Shown here: in pieces, positions 21,691 through 32,080 of the stretch
How the letters are laid out: the number at the start of each line of letters is the position of its first letter
Position numbering within the stretch: the first letter of the stretch is position 1
NCBI RefSeq assembly: GCF_964340395.1
Contig: NC_135571.1
Span: 15,234,721-15,298,720 of the forward strand
Direction: 5' to 3'
Length of the DNA: 64,000 nt
Source of the DNA: Glandiceps talaboti
Lineage: Eukaryota; Hemichordata; Enteropneusta; Spengelidae
Translations under genes and position numbers: made by a program
Notes under the pieces: model-generated
What the model saw: only the letters and a program-made list of their open reading frames with translations
Told to the model about the DNA's origin: nothing
The model's database searches: none

Positions 21691-22724
21691 CTCATGCCAA
21701 TATATGCTTAAGAACTATACTTGCAGCGAAGGAAGATGTTTAATTTCGCTTCTCGATGTAAGAAGTGTAATTGTTTTATTATTCATTGACAAAAGCTTAG
21801 ACATAAGAAAGAGAAATACGTGTACAAATATAAAATACATATGAAAAATACAGACCAGTGATCACTTTAGTAATGTATTTTCGTAATGAGGTGTTCGCAA
21901 TGCCGTTGAAAATTCTTATATTTAGTTTCAACTAAGAATGACGAGTGTGTGAATCTTTAGTCTACTTCTATTTGCCATCAATAACTTAATAAATGGTATT
22001 ACTAATAATCTGTATCAAAGGAATGCATATTACAAACAATGCACCTGAACTTTGGAGAATAACTTGAGTGAATTCAGTCTTGAAAAAGATATAGATTTGG
22101 ATATCTTATTTGACAAGAAAAGATATAGATATGGATATCTTATTTGACAAGAAAAGACTTTCTATCTTACCTTGAGTACATGTTGTTAATATAGACAAAG
22201 AAGCTCGCCTGGAGAAAATCATTTTCAAGGTAATATAAGTGAATATATCTGAGGTTAGTCAAGTTACGTGTACACCGTATGCTTAATCTGAGTTAATGGC
22301 AATATACAATGCTGTCACTCGGTAAATTGTATCATGTACTAATATTATATTCTGGCCTTTGAGTGAGAAATGAGACAAATTAAAATTGTAACTGTAAGTA
22401 AATCTATGTACTTGTACTATATTAATTGCGATGGCTGGGTTGTAAATCTATTTTCTACAAAAAGGTGACGTGCACGGTGCATAAGCCATCCCCGGATAAC
22501 ATCAGCACACAGGCCGCGTGTTTTGTACAGTAGTGTTAACACCTCGGTACAGGATTACACTCTAACTTTCGAGCAATTAACCCGGATAAATAAAATTCAG
22601 CCAATAAAGTTATAACTGTGAATTGATGTTTGTACTAGTCTAAATTGTGATTATGAAATGGCAGGGTCGCAAAGCACGAAAAGTAAACGATGTATGCTGG
22701 GACGCTATGCAGAGAGCAGATAAA
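21688..22724. other. Intergenic, no gene seen
   Basis: AT-rich. A ~37-bp segment (GATATAGATxTGGATATCTT and following) is duplicated in tandem at about 22087-22157. No ORF of note. Confidence 0.45.
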
Positions 22725-22963
22725 CTTAGACCCACAGGGGCGTGTAATATTTCATAGATTGTTGTTTTCTTATTGCTTAGAATGCCGTTTTCTTAGGAAA
22801 ATATCGTACGAATCTTGCTGCTACAAATGTATCAATCTCTATACTACTAAGAAATCTTCCCTTTACATGTAGGAATATATATTAATCGAAAGGTTGTTAT
22901 ATTTAGTCTGTAGACCTGGAAAACAACAATCTATGAAATATTACACGCCCCTGTGCTTAGACC
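22725..22963. mobile_element. hAT-like MITE with 8-bp TSD (element 22733-22955)
   Basis: A 223-bp element has perfect 37-bp inverted ends beginning CACAGGGGCGTGTAATATTT. It is flanked by an exact 8-bp direct repeat, CTTAGACC (22725-22732 and 22956-22963). Known: 8-bp duplications with CAGGG-type ends are the hallmark of hAT elements. No transposase. It lies 17 bp from the start of TIR element C. Confidence 0.88.
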
Positions 22964-22971
22964 CACGTCCG

Positions 22972-23979
22972 CTTACGAGCGGTGGGCGGTCATTTCGTCC
23001 CAAAAGCAACTCGTCCCAATAAAGTTGTTCCCTGGTCAACTCGTCCCACAACCAACGCGTCCCACTGGCACTCGTGCCACTGCCACTCGTCCCACTGCTA
23101 TCTCGTCCTATTCAAAGAATTTCTGTGTGGTTCATAATTAATTGCAAATAGGCATAACGCATGTAGCGTCATAGTCCTAGATCATGCTTGCATGCCGACG
23201 GTGCACGGGTCTACACTGTCTTGAGGATCAAAGGGACGACTAACTCCGTATGCAGACAGGACTAGTGGCGTTCGGAAACATAACTATAAAGTAATTGTTT
23301 GTAATTGCAAAACTTTCGACAGATGAAAAGTCGGGTTGCCTTCCCGACAGAATCTGCCAAAGTTACTTCATTTCATGTTTGTGTTCTGAACGCGTAGCTA
23401 AACACAATATTTGTATACGCCTTGTTACATGTTGTACATGATGATTTTAGTGTGTATCTAAACCTCGCTGATAATTTCTTTTTTAAACGCCAGAAAATTA
23501 CAATTAATTTACGAAAAATGTGAAGGTTTTAGCCCGAAGAAAGTAAATCTGCCCATTCGTCATATTTCGGTTAACATGTTGCAACCCAAATAGTACGTCT
23601 TTCACTACCATTTACTAAACTTGTCTATTAAAACTAATCCGACTGGCAACTACTCTGCGTATTGTGTATTTGTGGTACGCGACTACGAGGTTGGTGATGT
23701 GATAGTAAAGGTGTTGGATTTGACGATATGTCACGAGGTATCGTTGTTGGACAAGTGGTGTCATGCAAGATACCAGCGAGGGGTAAGCTTAGGTAGGTAG
23801 AGAGGTCATGGGAAGAGATAACGTTAGCCTAGGTTAATTTGTATTTGACGAGTTGGTTTACACACAAATAATACAGTGGGTGGGACGAGTTCGTTTTGGG
23901 ACGAGTTACATGTATTTGTGGGACGAGTGGCGATGGGACGAGTTCGTTTTGGGACGAGTGTCTGGCAACCATTACGAGC
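22972..23979. mobile_element. Non-autonomous Mutator-like TIR element, copy C (22981-23970)
   Basis: A 990-bp element starts GGTGGGCGGTCATTTCGTCC and ends in the inverted counterpart GGACGAGTGTCTGGCAACC. Both arms are irregular arrays of ACTCGTCCCA / TGGGACGAGT (about five copies each). It is flanked by 9-bp direct repeats with one mismatch (CTTACGAGC and ATTACGAGC). The arm word is related to that in copies A and B, but the interior is different. No transposase frame was recognised. Confidence 0.75.
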
Positions 23980-24081
23980 ATGCACCACAGCTCGATAAAT
24001 TATGTATACTAAACCCTGGCTTTTGAGCATAAAGAAAGAGACAAATAAATTCATGATTGAGTAAATTTTATTTCTTTTTAC

Positions 24082-24115
24082 CTCCCGTAAGGGTACGGGA
24101 GGTATTAAAATACAA

Positions 24116-24179
<64 letters not shown>

Positions 24180-24790
24180 GAATAATTTGCATAATTAATA
24201 ATTTTCGGTAATTAGGCTATATCATAAGAATACATACTTCAATTTCAATATAATTCAGTACACTTGTTAACAATAACAATCGCACATGTCCTGTAAAGCT
24301 TGTAGATGTACCTTTCAATAATTTGCATAATTAATTATTCTTGGTAATTAGGCTATATCTTACGACTGCATACTTCAATTTCAATACAAATTAGTACATA
24401 ATGTTAACCACAACAAAGCAGGCACGTCCTATAAAATTTGGTGCTATAGCATACAGTATTAATGACAAATTTGCATAATTAATGATTTTAGATAACTAGG
24501 TTGTATCTTAAAAATGCAATCTTCAAATTTCGTATAATATTATACATATATCAACCATAATAATACGCACCTGTCCTATGAAGTTTGTTGCTACAACTTT
24601 TACCTTTTAATGAGTATTTTGAATAATAAACGATATTCAGTAATTAAGCAGTATCATGCACTCTTCAAATTCCGTAGAATTTGGCACATACATTAACTTA
24701 AGAAAGCACGCTTGTCCAAAAACAAAGCCTGTTACCATAGTTTTTTTTTATTTTAATGAGTTATTTGCATAGTTAGTGATTCCCTTATGG
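24082..24790. mobile_element. Repeat element with CCTCCCGTAAGGG ends and internal TTTGCATAATTAAT units
   Basis: It begins CCTCCCGTAAGGG (followed by TACGGGAGG, a local hairpin) and ends with the inverted form CCCTTATGGGAGG. Inside are a (TG)n(TCTG)n run and four to five diverged tandem units carrying TTTGCATAATTAAT...GGTAATTAGGCTATATC. Non-coding. Confidence 0.6.
24117..24180. repeat. (TG)n(TCTG)n microsatellite
   Basis: Pure TG repeats followed by pure TCTG repeats near the left end of the element above. Confidence 0.97.
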
Positions 24791-25542
24791 GAGGCATTCA
24801 GTTTAAATCTGGTTAATGATTACTTTGGGACAGCAGGGACGAAGCCATAGCCATCAGATATTTTCTTCGAAAGTGACATATACAACGTATTATAGAAAAC
24901 TTTAGAAAAATCGGTTCTAATGTTTCAAATGTTGCACCACCAACAATTAAATAATTCATCCTCAAACTTAAATGTTATCACTCGAAAATAAAGTTTTGGC
25001 CACAAGAATTAAACATTTTCGTTTTGCAAATTAATTTTCTTCTCTGGAAAAAGATTGTTTTGTCACAGAAAATATTGATATTTCTATTTTGACCCAAAAC
25101 ATTAATGTCTTGTCATATGATAGAAAAGTTTTATCCTTGTATTAAATATTTTGCTCTCAAAAATAAATTATTTATTTCAGAAATTTAACTTAATTTTCAT
25201 TTGTCTCCGTATTAATCTATTCGTATACATGTCTTTTGGAGTCTGTCATATTGTAAACTTATTCTACGATTAAAATGTTTTCATTATTTAATAAAACACC
25301 CCACGTAAGTGTACATGTGCATTATCTATCATGATGCTGTTTATTCATATTTTGTTCACATTGTATTTCTGGCTTTATAGAATTAACCAGAATCCAGAAT
25401 ATGTGTAAGCATGTAATAAGCTAATAACATATTATAAAAAATAAAGAATCTTGTTCTTTATTATAATAATTTTCGGATTTCACTACAATTGTTGCCTCAT
25501 TCCCCTCTTCTGGTGGAATGACAGTTTCAGTAGTTTTAGATG
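24791..25542. other. Intergenic, no gene seen
   Basis: Strongly AT-rich unique sequence without exon signals. Confidence 0.45.
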
Positions 25543-26560
25543 TTGTACCACAGGGAGCTCAGGCTCAGTTAGTTTTGTTTACAAATATAAACAAACAAGT
25601 AAACAAACAAACAAACAAACAAACAAACAAAACACAAATAAGTAAAACATACATACATACATACATACATACATACATACATACATACATACATACATAC
25701 ATACATACATACATACATACATACATACATACATACATACATACATACATACATACATACATACAAACAAACAAACAAACAAACAAACAAGTATACAAAC
25801 AAATAAACAAAACAAGTAAACAAATAAACAAACAAGTAAACAAACAAACAAAATAAACAACGAACAAACAAACACTGCCCCCCCCCACTCGCTACGGTTG
25901 TGTTTGTTTTGTTTGTTGGTTTGTTGTCGTTTACTCGTGTATGTATCTACTCATGTATCGGGTAGTTAGTTTGTTTATGTTTGTTTGTTTGTTTGTTTTT
26001 GTTTGTTCATTTGTCTGTTTGTTTATTTGTTTGTTTGTTTACTTGTTTATTTATATATATATAAACAAAACTAACTGGGGGGGGGGGTTGTGTTTGTTCG
26101 TTGGTTTGTTGTCGTTTACTCATGTATGTATCTACTCATGTGTCGGGTAGTTAGTTTGTTTGTGTTTGTGTTTGTTTGTTTGTTTGTTTGTTTTTGTTTG
26201 TTCGTTTGTCTGTTTGTTCATTTGTTTGTTTACTTGTTTATTTGTTTGTTTTTACTTGTTTGGGTTTTGTTTGTTTGTTTGTTTGTTTACTTGTTTATTT
26301 ATATTTATAAACAAAACTAACTCGTGGGTTATTTCCAGATGTGACCATGTGGGGGGGGGGGTTGTTCGTTGGTTTGTTGTCGTTTACTTATGTATGTATC
26401 TACTCATGTGTCGGGTAGTTAGTTTGTCTGTTTGTTTATTTGTTTGTCTACTTGTTTATTTGTTTATATTTACTTGTTTGTGTTTTGTTTGTTTGGTTGT
26501 TTAATTGTTTGTTTATATTTGTAAACAAAACTAACTGAGCCTGAGCTCCCTGTGCTACAA
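25543..26560. mobile_element. Foldback-type element with microsatellite interior (~1 kb)
   Basis: The left end GTTGTACCACAGGGAGCTCA continues for more than 50 bp as an inverted repeat of the right end (48 bp perfect from CACAGGGAG to AAATATAAACAAAC). The interior holds an AAAC-rich arm, a long (CATA)n run at about 25648-25765, and the GTTTG-rich complement. The block GTTGTCGTTTACTCATGTATGTATCTACTCATGT-like occurs three times (about 25923, 26109, 26377), so the right half is partly triplicated. Many frames here are artefacts of the repeats. Confidence 0.75.
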
Positions 26561-26652
26561 CGTGAGATGTACTGCTACTGGTGTGTCTCTAGATGTTGTA
26601 CAGGGTCAGCAACAACGTGAGATGTACTGCTACTGGTGTGTCTCTAGATGTT
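26561..26652. repeat. Short direct duplication
   Basis: CGTGAGATGTACTGCTACTG and the following GTGTGTCTCTAGATGTTG occur twice, about 51 bp apart. GATGTTGTAC-type sequence also precedes the foldback element, so this duplication may relate to its insertion. Confidence 0.6.
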
Positions 26653-27324
26653 GATATCATGGACTGCCTTCTCACTGCCTGGGATGCTTTGTTTAGGAGA
26701 GTTTTTGCCCTCAGCTTCATTCGTAATGCTTGCAGTGTGTTCACATTTGCTGGTGTATTCATACCGAATTTTCCTGAGAAAGCGTGTTTCTCTTTAGTTT
26801 CATGGTTACCTCAGAATTTGAGCGTTCACAATCTGACGTAGGTATACGCATACATTGATTGGTTGGCTATATTGGCAATAGTAGCATTGAGCACCTCGAT
26901 TTCTCTCTGCAGTTTGTTCTTGTTTTTCTCTTTAGATTCTAAAGATTCCTTCCATGCATATAATTCTTTATTGAAGTCAACACCTTTTTAGCTCTTCTTG
27001 CTTGTTAGCAAGGGACTCATCACATACAGTAAGGAGAAGTTTGTTAAGTCTTTTGAAGGCCTGCAATAAGAAAGTAAATGCAATTGATACCATACCCAGA
27101 AAATACTACAAAGGTTTTATTTGTTAATTACAGCTAGACCGATCCTATTATTTCTAAATGACCACATGATGTTAAAAATCTAGATTGCCATAAAAATAAT
27201 AAACATTCTTCTCATACTTTTCTATTCCAGTGGCCATGTTTGGACTTCCAAACTTCTCCTAGCAAACAAGGTGGCTTTTAATCGATATTTAATCCAGTGG
27301 ACAACACAACAAAAAACTTTAACA
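26653..27324. other. Intergenic, no gene confirmed
   Basis: An 82-codon plus frame ends at 26841 without recognisable domains. Nothing else is supported. Confidence 0.4.
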
Positions 27325-27628
27325 ATTCAATTCAATTCAATTCAATTCAATTCAATTCAGTTCAGTTCAGTTCAGTTCAGTTCAGTTCAGTTCAGTTCAA
27401 TTCAATTCAATTCAATTCAATTCAATTCTATTCAATTCAATTCAATTCAGTTCAATTCAATTCAATTCAATTCAATTCAATTCAATTCAGTTCAGTTCAA
27501 TTCAATTCAATTCAATTCAGTTCAGTTCAATTCAATTCAATTCGATTCGATTCGATTCAATTCAATTCAATTCAATTCAATTCAGTTCAATTCAATTCAA
27601 TTCAATTCAATTCAATTCAATTCAATTC
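27325..27628. repeat. (TTCAA)n pentanucleotide array
   Basis: About 60 copies of AATTC with blocks of the variants TTCAG and TTCGA. The frames that run through it are not genes. Confidence 0.97.
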
Positions 27629-27727
27629 GATATGATGCTTTGAGGTTCGTAGGCGACATTATGATGAAGATAAAAACACAACGGTATAAAATCACCACAT
27701 TACTCTTCATTTTTATTACAAATATTA

Positions 27728-28110
27728 AACATAAGGGAGCCTTCAATATTTACAGGGGGCAGAGGAATCAGGGGTGGGGGGTCACATTTTAAAACCTGTT
27801 CTTGGGGGAGGGTCATATTTTGCATTACAATGTTTGGGGAGGGTCACATTTTACAATCCGTAGTTTTGTGACCAAATTGAAGATTCAAATATTGTCAATT
27901 TGTTTTGTGTGTTATGAGATGTAAATGTGAGATGAGCACTCAACACTTATTTTTACTAGTTGTTTACATGCAAAAATACAAAAATTAAATACATATATTG
28001 TAAAAAAATTGTTCAATAAAACGATGCATTTTGTTAAGTGTACCCATCTCACCTTATCACTCACACTGTCCGTGAATGTTGTTGTTAAAATATGATGGTG
28101 ATTGTAGCAG

Positions 28111-28171
<61 letters not shown>

Positions 28172-28204
28172 GGTGGTGGTGGTGGTGGTGGTGGTGGTGG
28201 TGGT

Positions 28205-28236
<32 letters not shown>

Positions 28237-28266
28237 TGGTGGTGGTGGTGGTGGTGGTGGTGGTGG

Positions 28267-28317
<51 letters not shown>

Positions 28318-28824
28318 AGTTTTGAATGTCATAGAGAACACGGACAGTGATACATGTACTGACTCAAGTAGTACCAGTGAGTCAGATTAGAGTGAAACTG
28401 ATATTATGGCAATACTGAAGGTAAACGTGATGATGATGATGGCAATGATATCGGGGAACTTTTACAAGTGACCAGATCCGGCAGAGTATGGATAACATGG
28501 AAAGCATGTTTTAGCTAGATTGTGTATGATTATAAGAGAAAGGTAACTAGCCAGTCTTTTACTGTTTGTCACTTTATATGTAGAAATATTGCTTTCTGAT
28601 ACAGAGTCAAAGTCATTTAATTTGTATGTATACATATAATGGGAATATTGATTAACTTTCAGTATATGCAATTGTCATGGGGAGGGTCATGTTTTACAAA
28701 ATGGGACAACTGGGAGGGTAACTTTTTACAAATGGAGAATGGGGGAGGGTCGTGTTTTACTTAACAGACCATGTGTGATTTCCTCCGGCCCTCCCCCTTG
28801 TAAATACTGAAGGCTCCCTAACAT
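27728..28824. mobile_element. G-rich TIR element with 5-bp TSD AACAT and acidic frame inside (27733-28819)
   Basis: The ends AAGGGAGCCTTCAATATTTA and its inverted counterpart are flanked by AACAT on both sides. Sub-terminal words like GGGGAGGGTCACATTTTACA are repeated two to three times per arm. The interior carries a compound triplet array (28111-28315) and a plus-strand acidic frame to 28390 (for example NTDSDTCTDSSSTSESD), followed after a stop by SETDIMA. It is probably a non-autonomous DNA transposon. The superfamily is not assigned. Confidence 0.65.
28111..28315. repeat. Compound (TGA)n(TGG)n(CGG)n(TGG)n(TGA)n array
   Basis: A symmetric block structure: TGA triplets, then TGG, then about eight CGG, then TGG, then TGA, all in one triplet register. 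Confidence 0.97.
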
Positions 28825-28988
28825 TCGTCTGAGTTCTTATTGATGGTGGGGATTTCTAATAAAGGAAATATTAGGTTTATTTCGTTGGGGGGGGGAGGGG
28901 GGAGGGGAGGTGTGAATATTTTGAGACCATAAAAAGGTTGCTGCAGGGTACTGCTAACACTTTTTTCTTAACACCGCCCATATCCATG
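28825..28988. other. Short unique spacer
   Basis: Contains a G-rich patch at about 28885-28910. No gene. Confidence 0.4.
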
Positions 28989-29066
28989 TGTATGTATGTA
29001 TGTATGTATGTATGTATGTATGTATGTATGTATGTATGTATGTATGTATGTATGTATGTATGTATG
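28989..29066. repeat. (TATG)n microsatellite
   Basis: About 19 TATG repeats, followed closely by short GT and TA runs. Confidence 0.96.
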
Positions 29067-29168
29067 TGTGTGTGTATTATATATATACTAAGAAAAAAAT
29101 AAAAAACATACACTACTAAAAACACGAGTAAAAACATATACATATATATATATGATAACTGCACACAC

Positions 29169-29425
<257 letters not shown>

Positions 29426-29530
29426 ATTACGCTCTGCCACTGCGGTATAGAGCACTGTCTTAGCAGTAAGTAAAAATATTGTATGAATAATTTTGTTTAG
29501 GTTCCACGTAATGTAGTCTTGTGTTCAGGA

Positions 29531-30455
29531 TTACTGTTAAGGGAGAACCATTTGATTTCTGGGAGGGGGGGTATGGAGGATTTTGAGAAAAAAAAATGTT
29601 TCCAGGTGAACCAGAAAAAAAAAATTTGATCCTGTATTGGCTTGAAAAAAAAAGTTGTCATAAACAGACAAAAGTTAATTTTTTTGTCACAATGCACCAG
29701 AAATGAGCAAATCTGGAAAGCTTATTCTCAAGTATTCTTTGGCGGCACAATATTTTTAATACAAGTATAAATTCCCTTTTTTTTCCAGCACTTATCATTA
29801 AAGCATGTACTATATAGCTCTGCTTTAAACCCAAGTGCACACAAAGTTTTCCTTTCCTTTTCTGACCCAAGAAAACATATTTCAGGATTTTTGTTGCAAT
29901 ATCTCAATGACACAGTCAATATCTGAAGGGGACTATTTGGTTTCTGTAAATTAAGACAATTTAAAAAACAAGACAGGAGTCAATAAACTAGTGTCACATT
30001 ACACATGCAAGATATTTTCTTCTGGTTCCTGGTACTACTATGATGGCTTAAAGGAAAGCAATTCACAGGGGTCAGGAGTACAGCACTCCCCAGATCAGTC
30101 AGCTCCTCAGGGATATTTTACATGTCATCTTTTGTACATACAAATTTAAGTAGCAGAAGTATGGTTGGTAGACAGACGTCTTTCATACTAACTGCTAATT
30201 CTTCTACTTGCACAGAACAAGTTATTTAGAGGTACAGTTGTGAACCATTGTGACATGGTATATATATGAACAACGCATTACAAACTTAATGACTAATTTA
30301 AAAAAAATGTGCACTGCTACTCCATTTGAAAAAAAAATTGATGCAGGACTGACAGTAGAAAAAAAATATTGCTGTCACTCTGGAAAAAAAAAATCTGCTC
30401 CCATACCTACTTCCTCCATACCCCCCCCCCGAAATCAAATGGTTCTCCCCTTACT
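29531..30455. mobile_element. TIR element with 5-bp TSD TTACT (29536-30450)
   Basis: The left arm (AAGGGAGAACCATTTGATTT, then a G run and GTATGGAGGA) is mirrored at the right end (CCTCCATAC, C run, AAATCAAATGGTTCTCCCC). TTACT flanks both sides. Each arm also has several A-run words (TTTGAAAAAAAAA-like). No transposase. A solo end of the same family lies at 52507-52700. Confidence 0.65.
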
Positions 30456-30812
30456 ACTAGTAGATATGCCTCAGTAATTTGATGGATCTAGTTTGTCTCC
30501 TGTTTTGTTTTTTGCGTTGATATCGATGTTCCAGGTATCTGGATACTATCCTCTTTTGTATACAACATTGAAAAGTTTCTATTATATAAGAGGACAATAT
30601 CCAAAATGGACAATGGATTACTGATAATGATTGAAAATCAAATATTAACTTTATGATTATTCTTAACCTGTAAAACTATAACAGAACAACAATATATTAC
30701 AACGCAATACATACCAGCGTTTTATCGTTCAATAACATAAATGTTTCGATAAAGATGCTTTAAAAGAGGACAGGGATTTTTAGCGATCATTTCTTCACCA
30801 ATTGAAAAGTAA
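30456..30812. other. Intergenic, no gene seen
   Basis: AT-rich unique sequence upstream of a possible exon. Confidence 0.4.
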
Positions 30813-31015
30813 ATGCCTGGACGAGGGTCCAACAGAGTCGGCGCATTAGATACGTACGAGTGCAGGGCATCTGAGCCGAACGAGTATACTTCTGCATGGC
30901 CGCTCTCGTATGAAGTGTTTGGGGACTTGAACGACGAAGACATGGCGGCTGTTACGGGCTACGAGAACTTACAGATGAAAAATATAGGTGATGGTAGCAA
31001 TCCAGCGCCAATCGG
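30813..31015 (+). CDS. Possible first coding exon, unknown protein
   Basis: An open frame with two in-frame Met codons (30813 and 30942; the second in the context GAAGACATGGCGG) ends at a consensus donor CCAATCG|GTGAGTAA. The local base composition is higher in GC than the flanks. The peptide after the second Met starts MAAVTGYENLQMKN and resembles no family known to me. No downstream exon could be joined with confidence. It may instead be a chance frame. Confidence 0.35.
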
Positions 31016-31018
31016 TGA

Positions 31019-32080
31019 GTAAATCAAGATCCGATCGGCTGTCGTAAAGCCTAAAGGTGTTCTTATGGATAAAAGTCACGTTATATAATGTTATTGTTGA
31101 CATGGTATCTGCCAGTGTAGTATGCTGTATGCAAAGGGCGTGTGTAGTATCGTTTATTCGTATGATTGTCAGTACAATGATCTACACATTACATATCGTA
31201 GTACTATAGTGACCAAAGTCAAAAACAGCCTCTAGCGTAAATTATGTGCTTTGCTTTCTTGAGATCGCCACTGTATCGTTTGCAACACTTCGTGTCAAAG
31301 GTCACACTGCGCCAACGACAACAAATTAATTCAATTTAATGAACGTGATGAATGGTATGCGGATCGGAAGCGGCACGCCTTCGTTTATAGACGCCTGTGT
31401 GTCTTGTACGTACATTTTGGGTTGGTTGTCTATGAGTTTTAAGAGCGCCGCTGTGTATATTACAAATAATGTTAAAATGGGTGTAACTGCAGATGTGGCC
31501 CAGTGCCCCAATCATAAAGTCAAGTTGTTGCTGTTCTGTACTGTAAGTACATGTAATTAGCTACCATCGTGAATTACATGTATTGATCGGGACTGTTTCA
31601 CTCATATCATTCCTTATGCACATCATCATGAATGTGTTACACCATCAACTTCATGGTGAAATAAAATCAACAATTCGTCACTGAATTAGCTCTGTGTGTG
31701 AATGCTGAATAATGAACTGAATACTACTGACAATATTGTAGCAATAGCCATGCTCTTCTGTTCTAATATGGAAAGTGCAAGAAAGTGACATTGTGTATAT
31801 TCATCTTTTGATTGAGAAACTGACATGGTTGTGGAACAAATCACTTGTCCTTCAGTCTCTACATCATATGGTACTTCAATGATCTGACATTGCATTGATC
31901 CAAATTTGTTGGAGGTGTTAAATAAACTGGAAGTGTGAATAATATTTAATGATTAATATAGTTAATTATTGCTTTAATATAATATAATTTCTGTAAACTA
32001 GATCAGAGATTAGATATAACTTTATTACAAGTACCTTTATAGAAAATTGACAATTCTATTTGGGTAATAAAGACATTAAA
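31019..32080. other. Intergenic or intronic, no gene confirmed
   Basis: A 73-codon plus frame at 31339-31560 contains CPNHKVKLLLFC, faintly like half a B-box zinc finger, and meets a GTAAGT donor at about 31542. It is too weak to call. Confidence 0.4.

Noticed and set aside
26593-26841. 82-codon plus-strand frame
   Set aside because: Begins in a direct duplication next to a foldback element; no family features or splice signals.
27271-27792. 173-codon FNSIQ-type repeat frame
   Set aside because: Translation of the TTCAA pentanucleotide array; a pentamer repeats as five codons in every frame.
28057-28390. Poly-Ser/Pro, poly-Asp/Gly and poly-Met/Val frames
   Set aside because: All arise from the triplet array. 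Only the acidic part after it is mentioned, as a possible remnant within a TIR element.
31339-31560. CPNHKVKLLLFC as a B-box zinc finger exon
   Set aside because: Only half of the Cys/His pattern is present, with no RING or coiled-coil exon nearby; the match is too weak.
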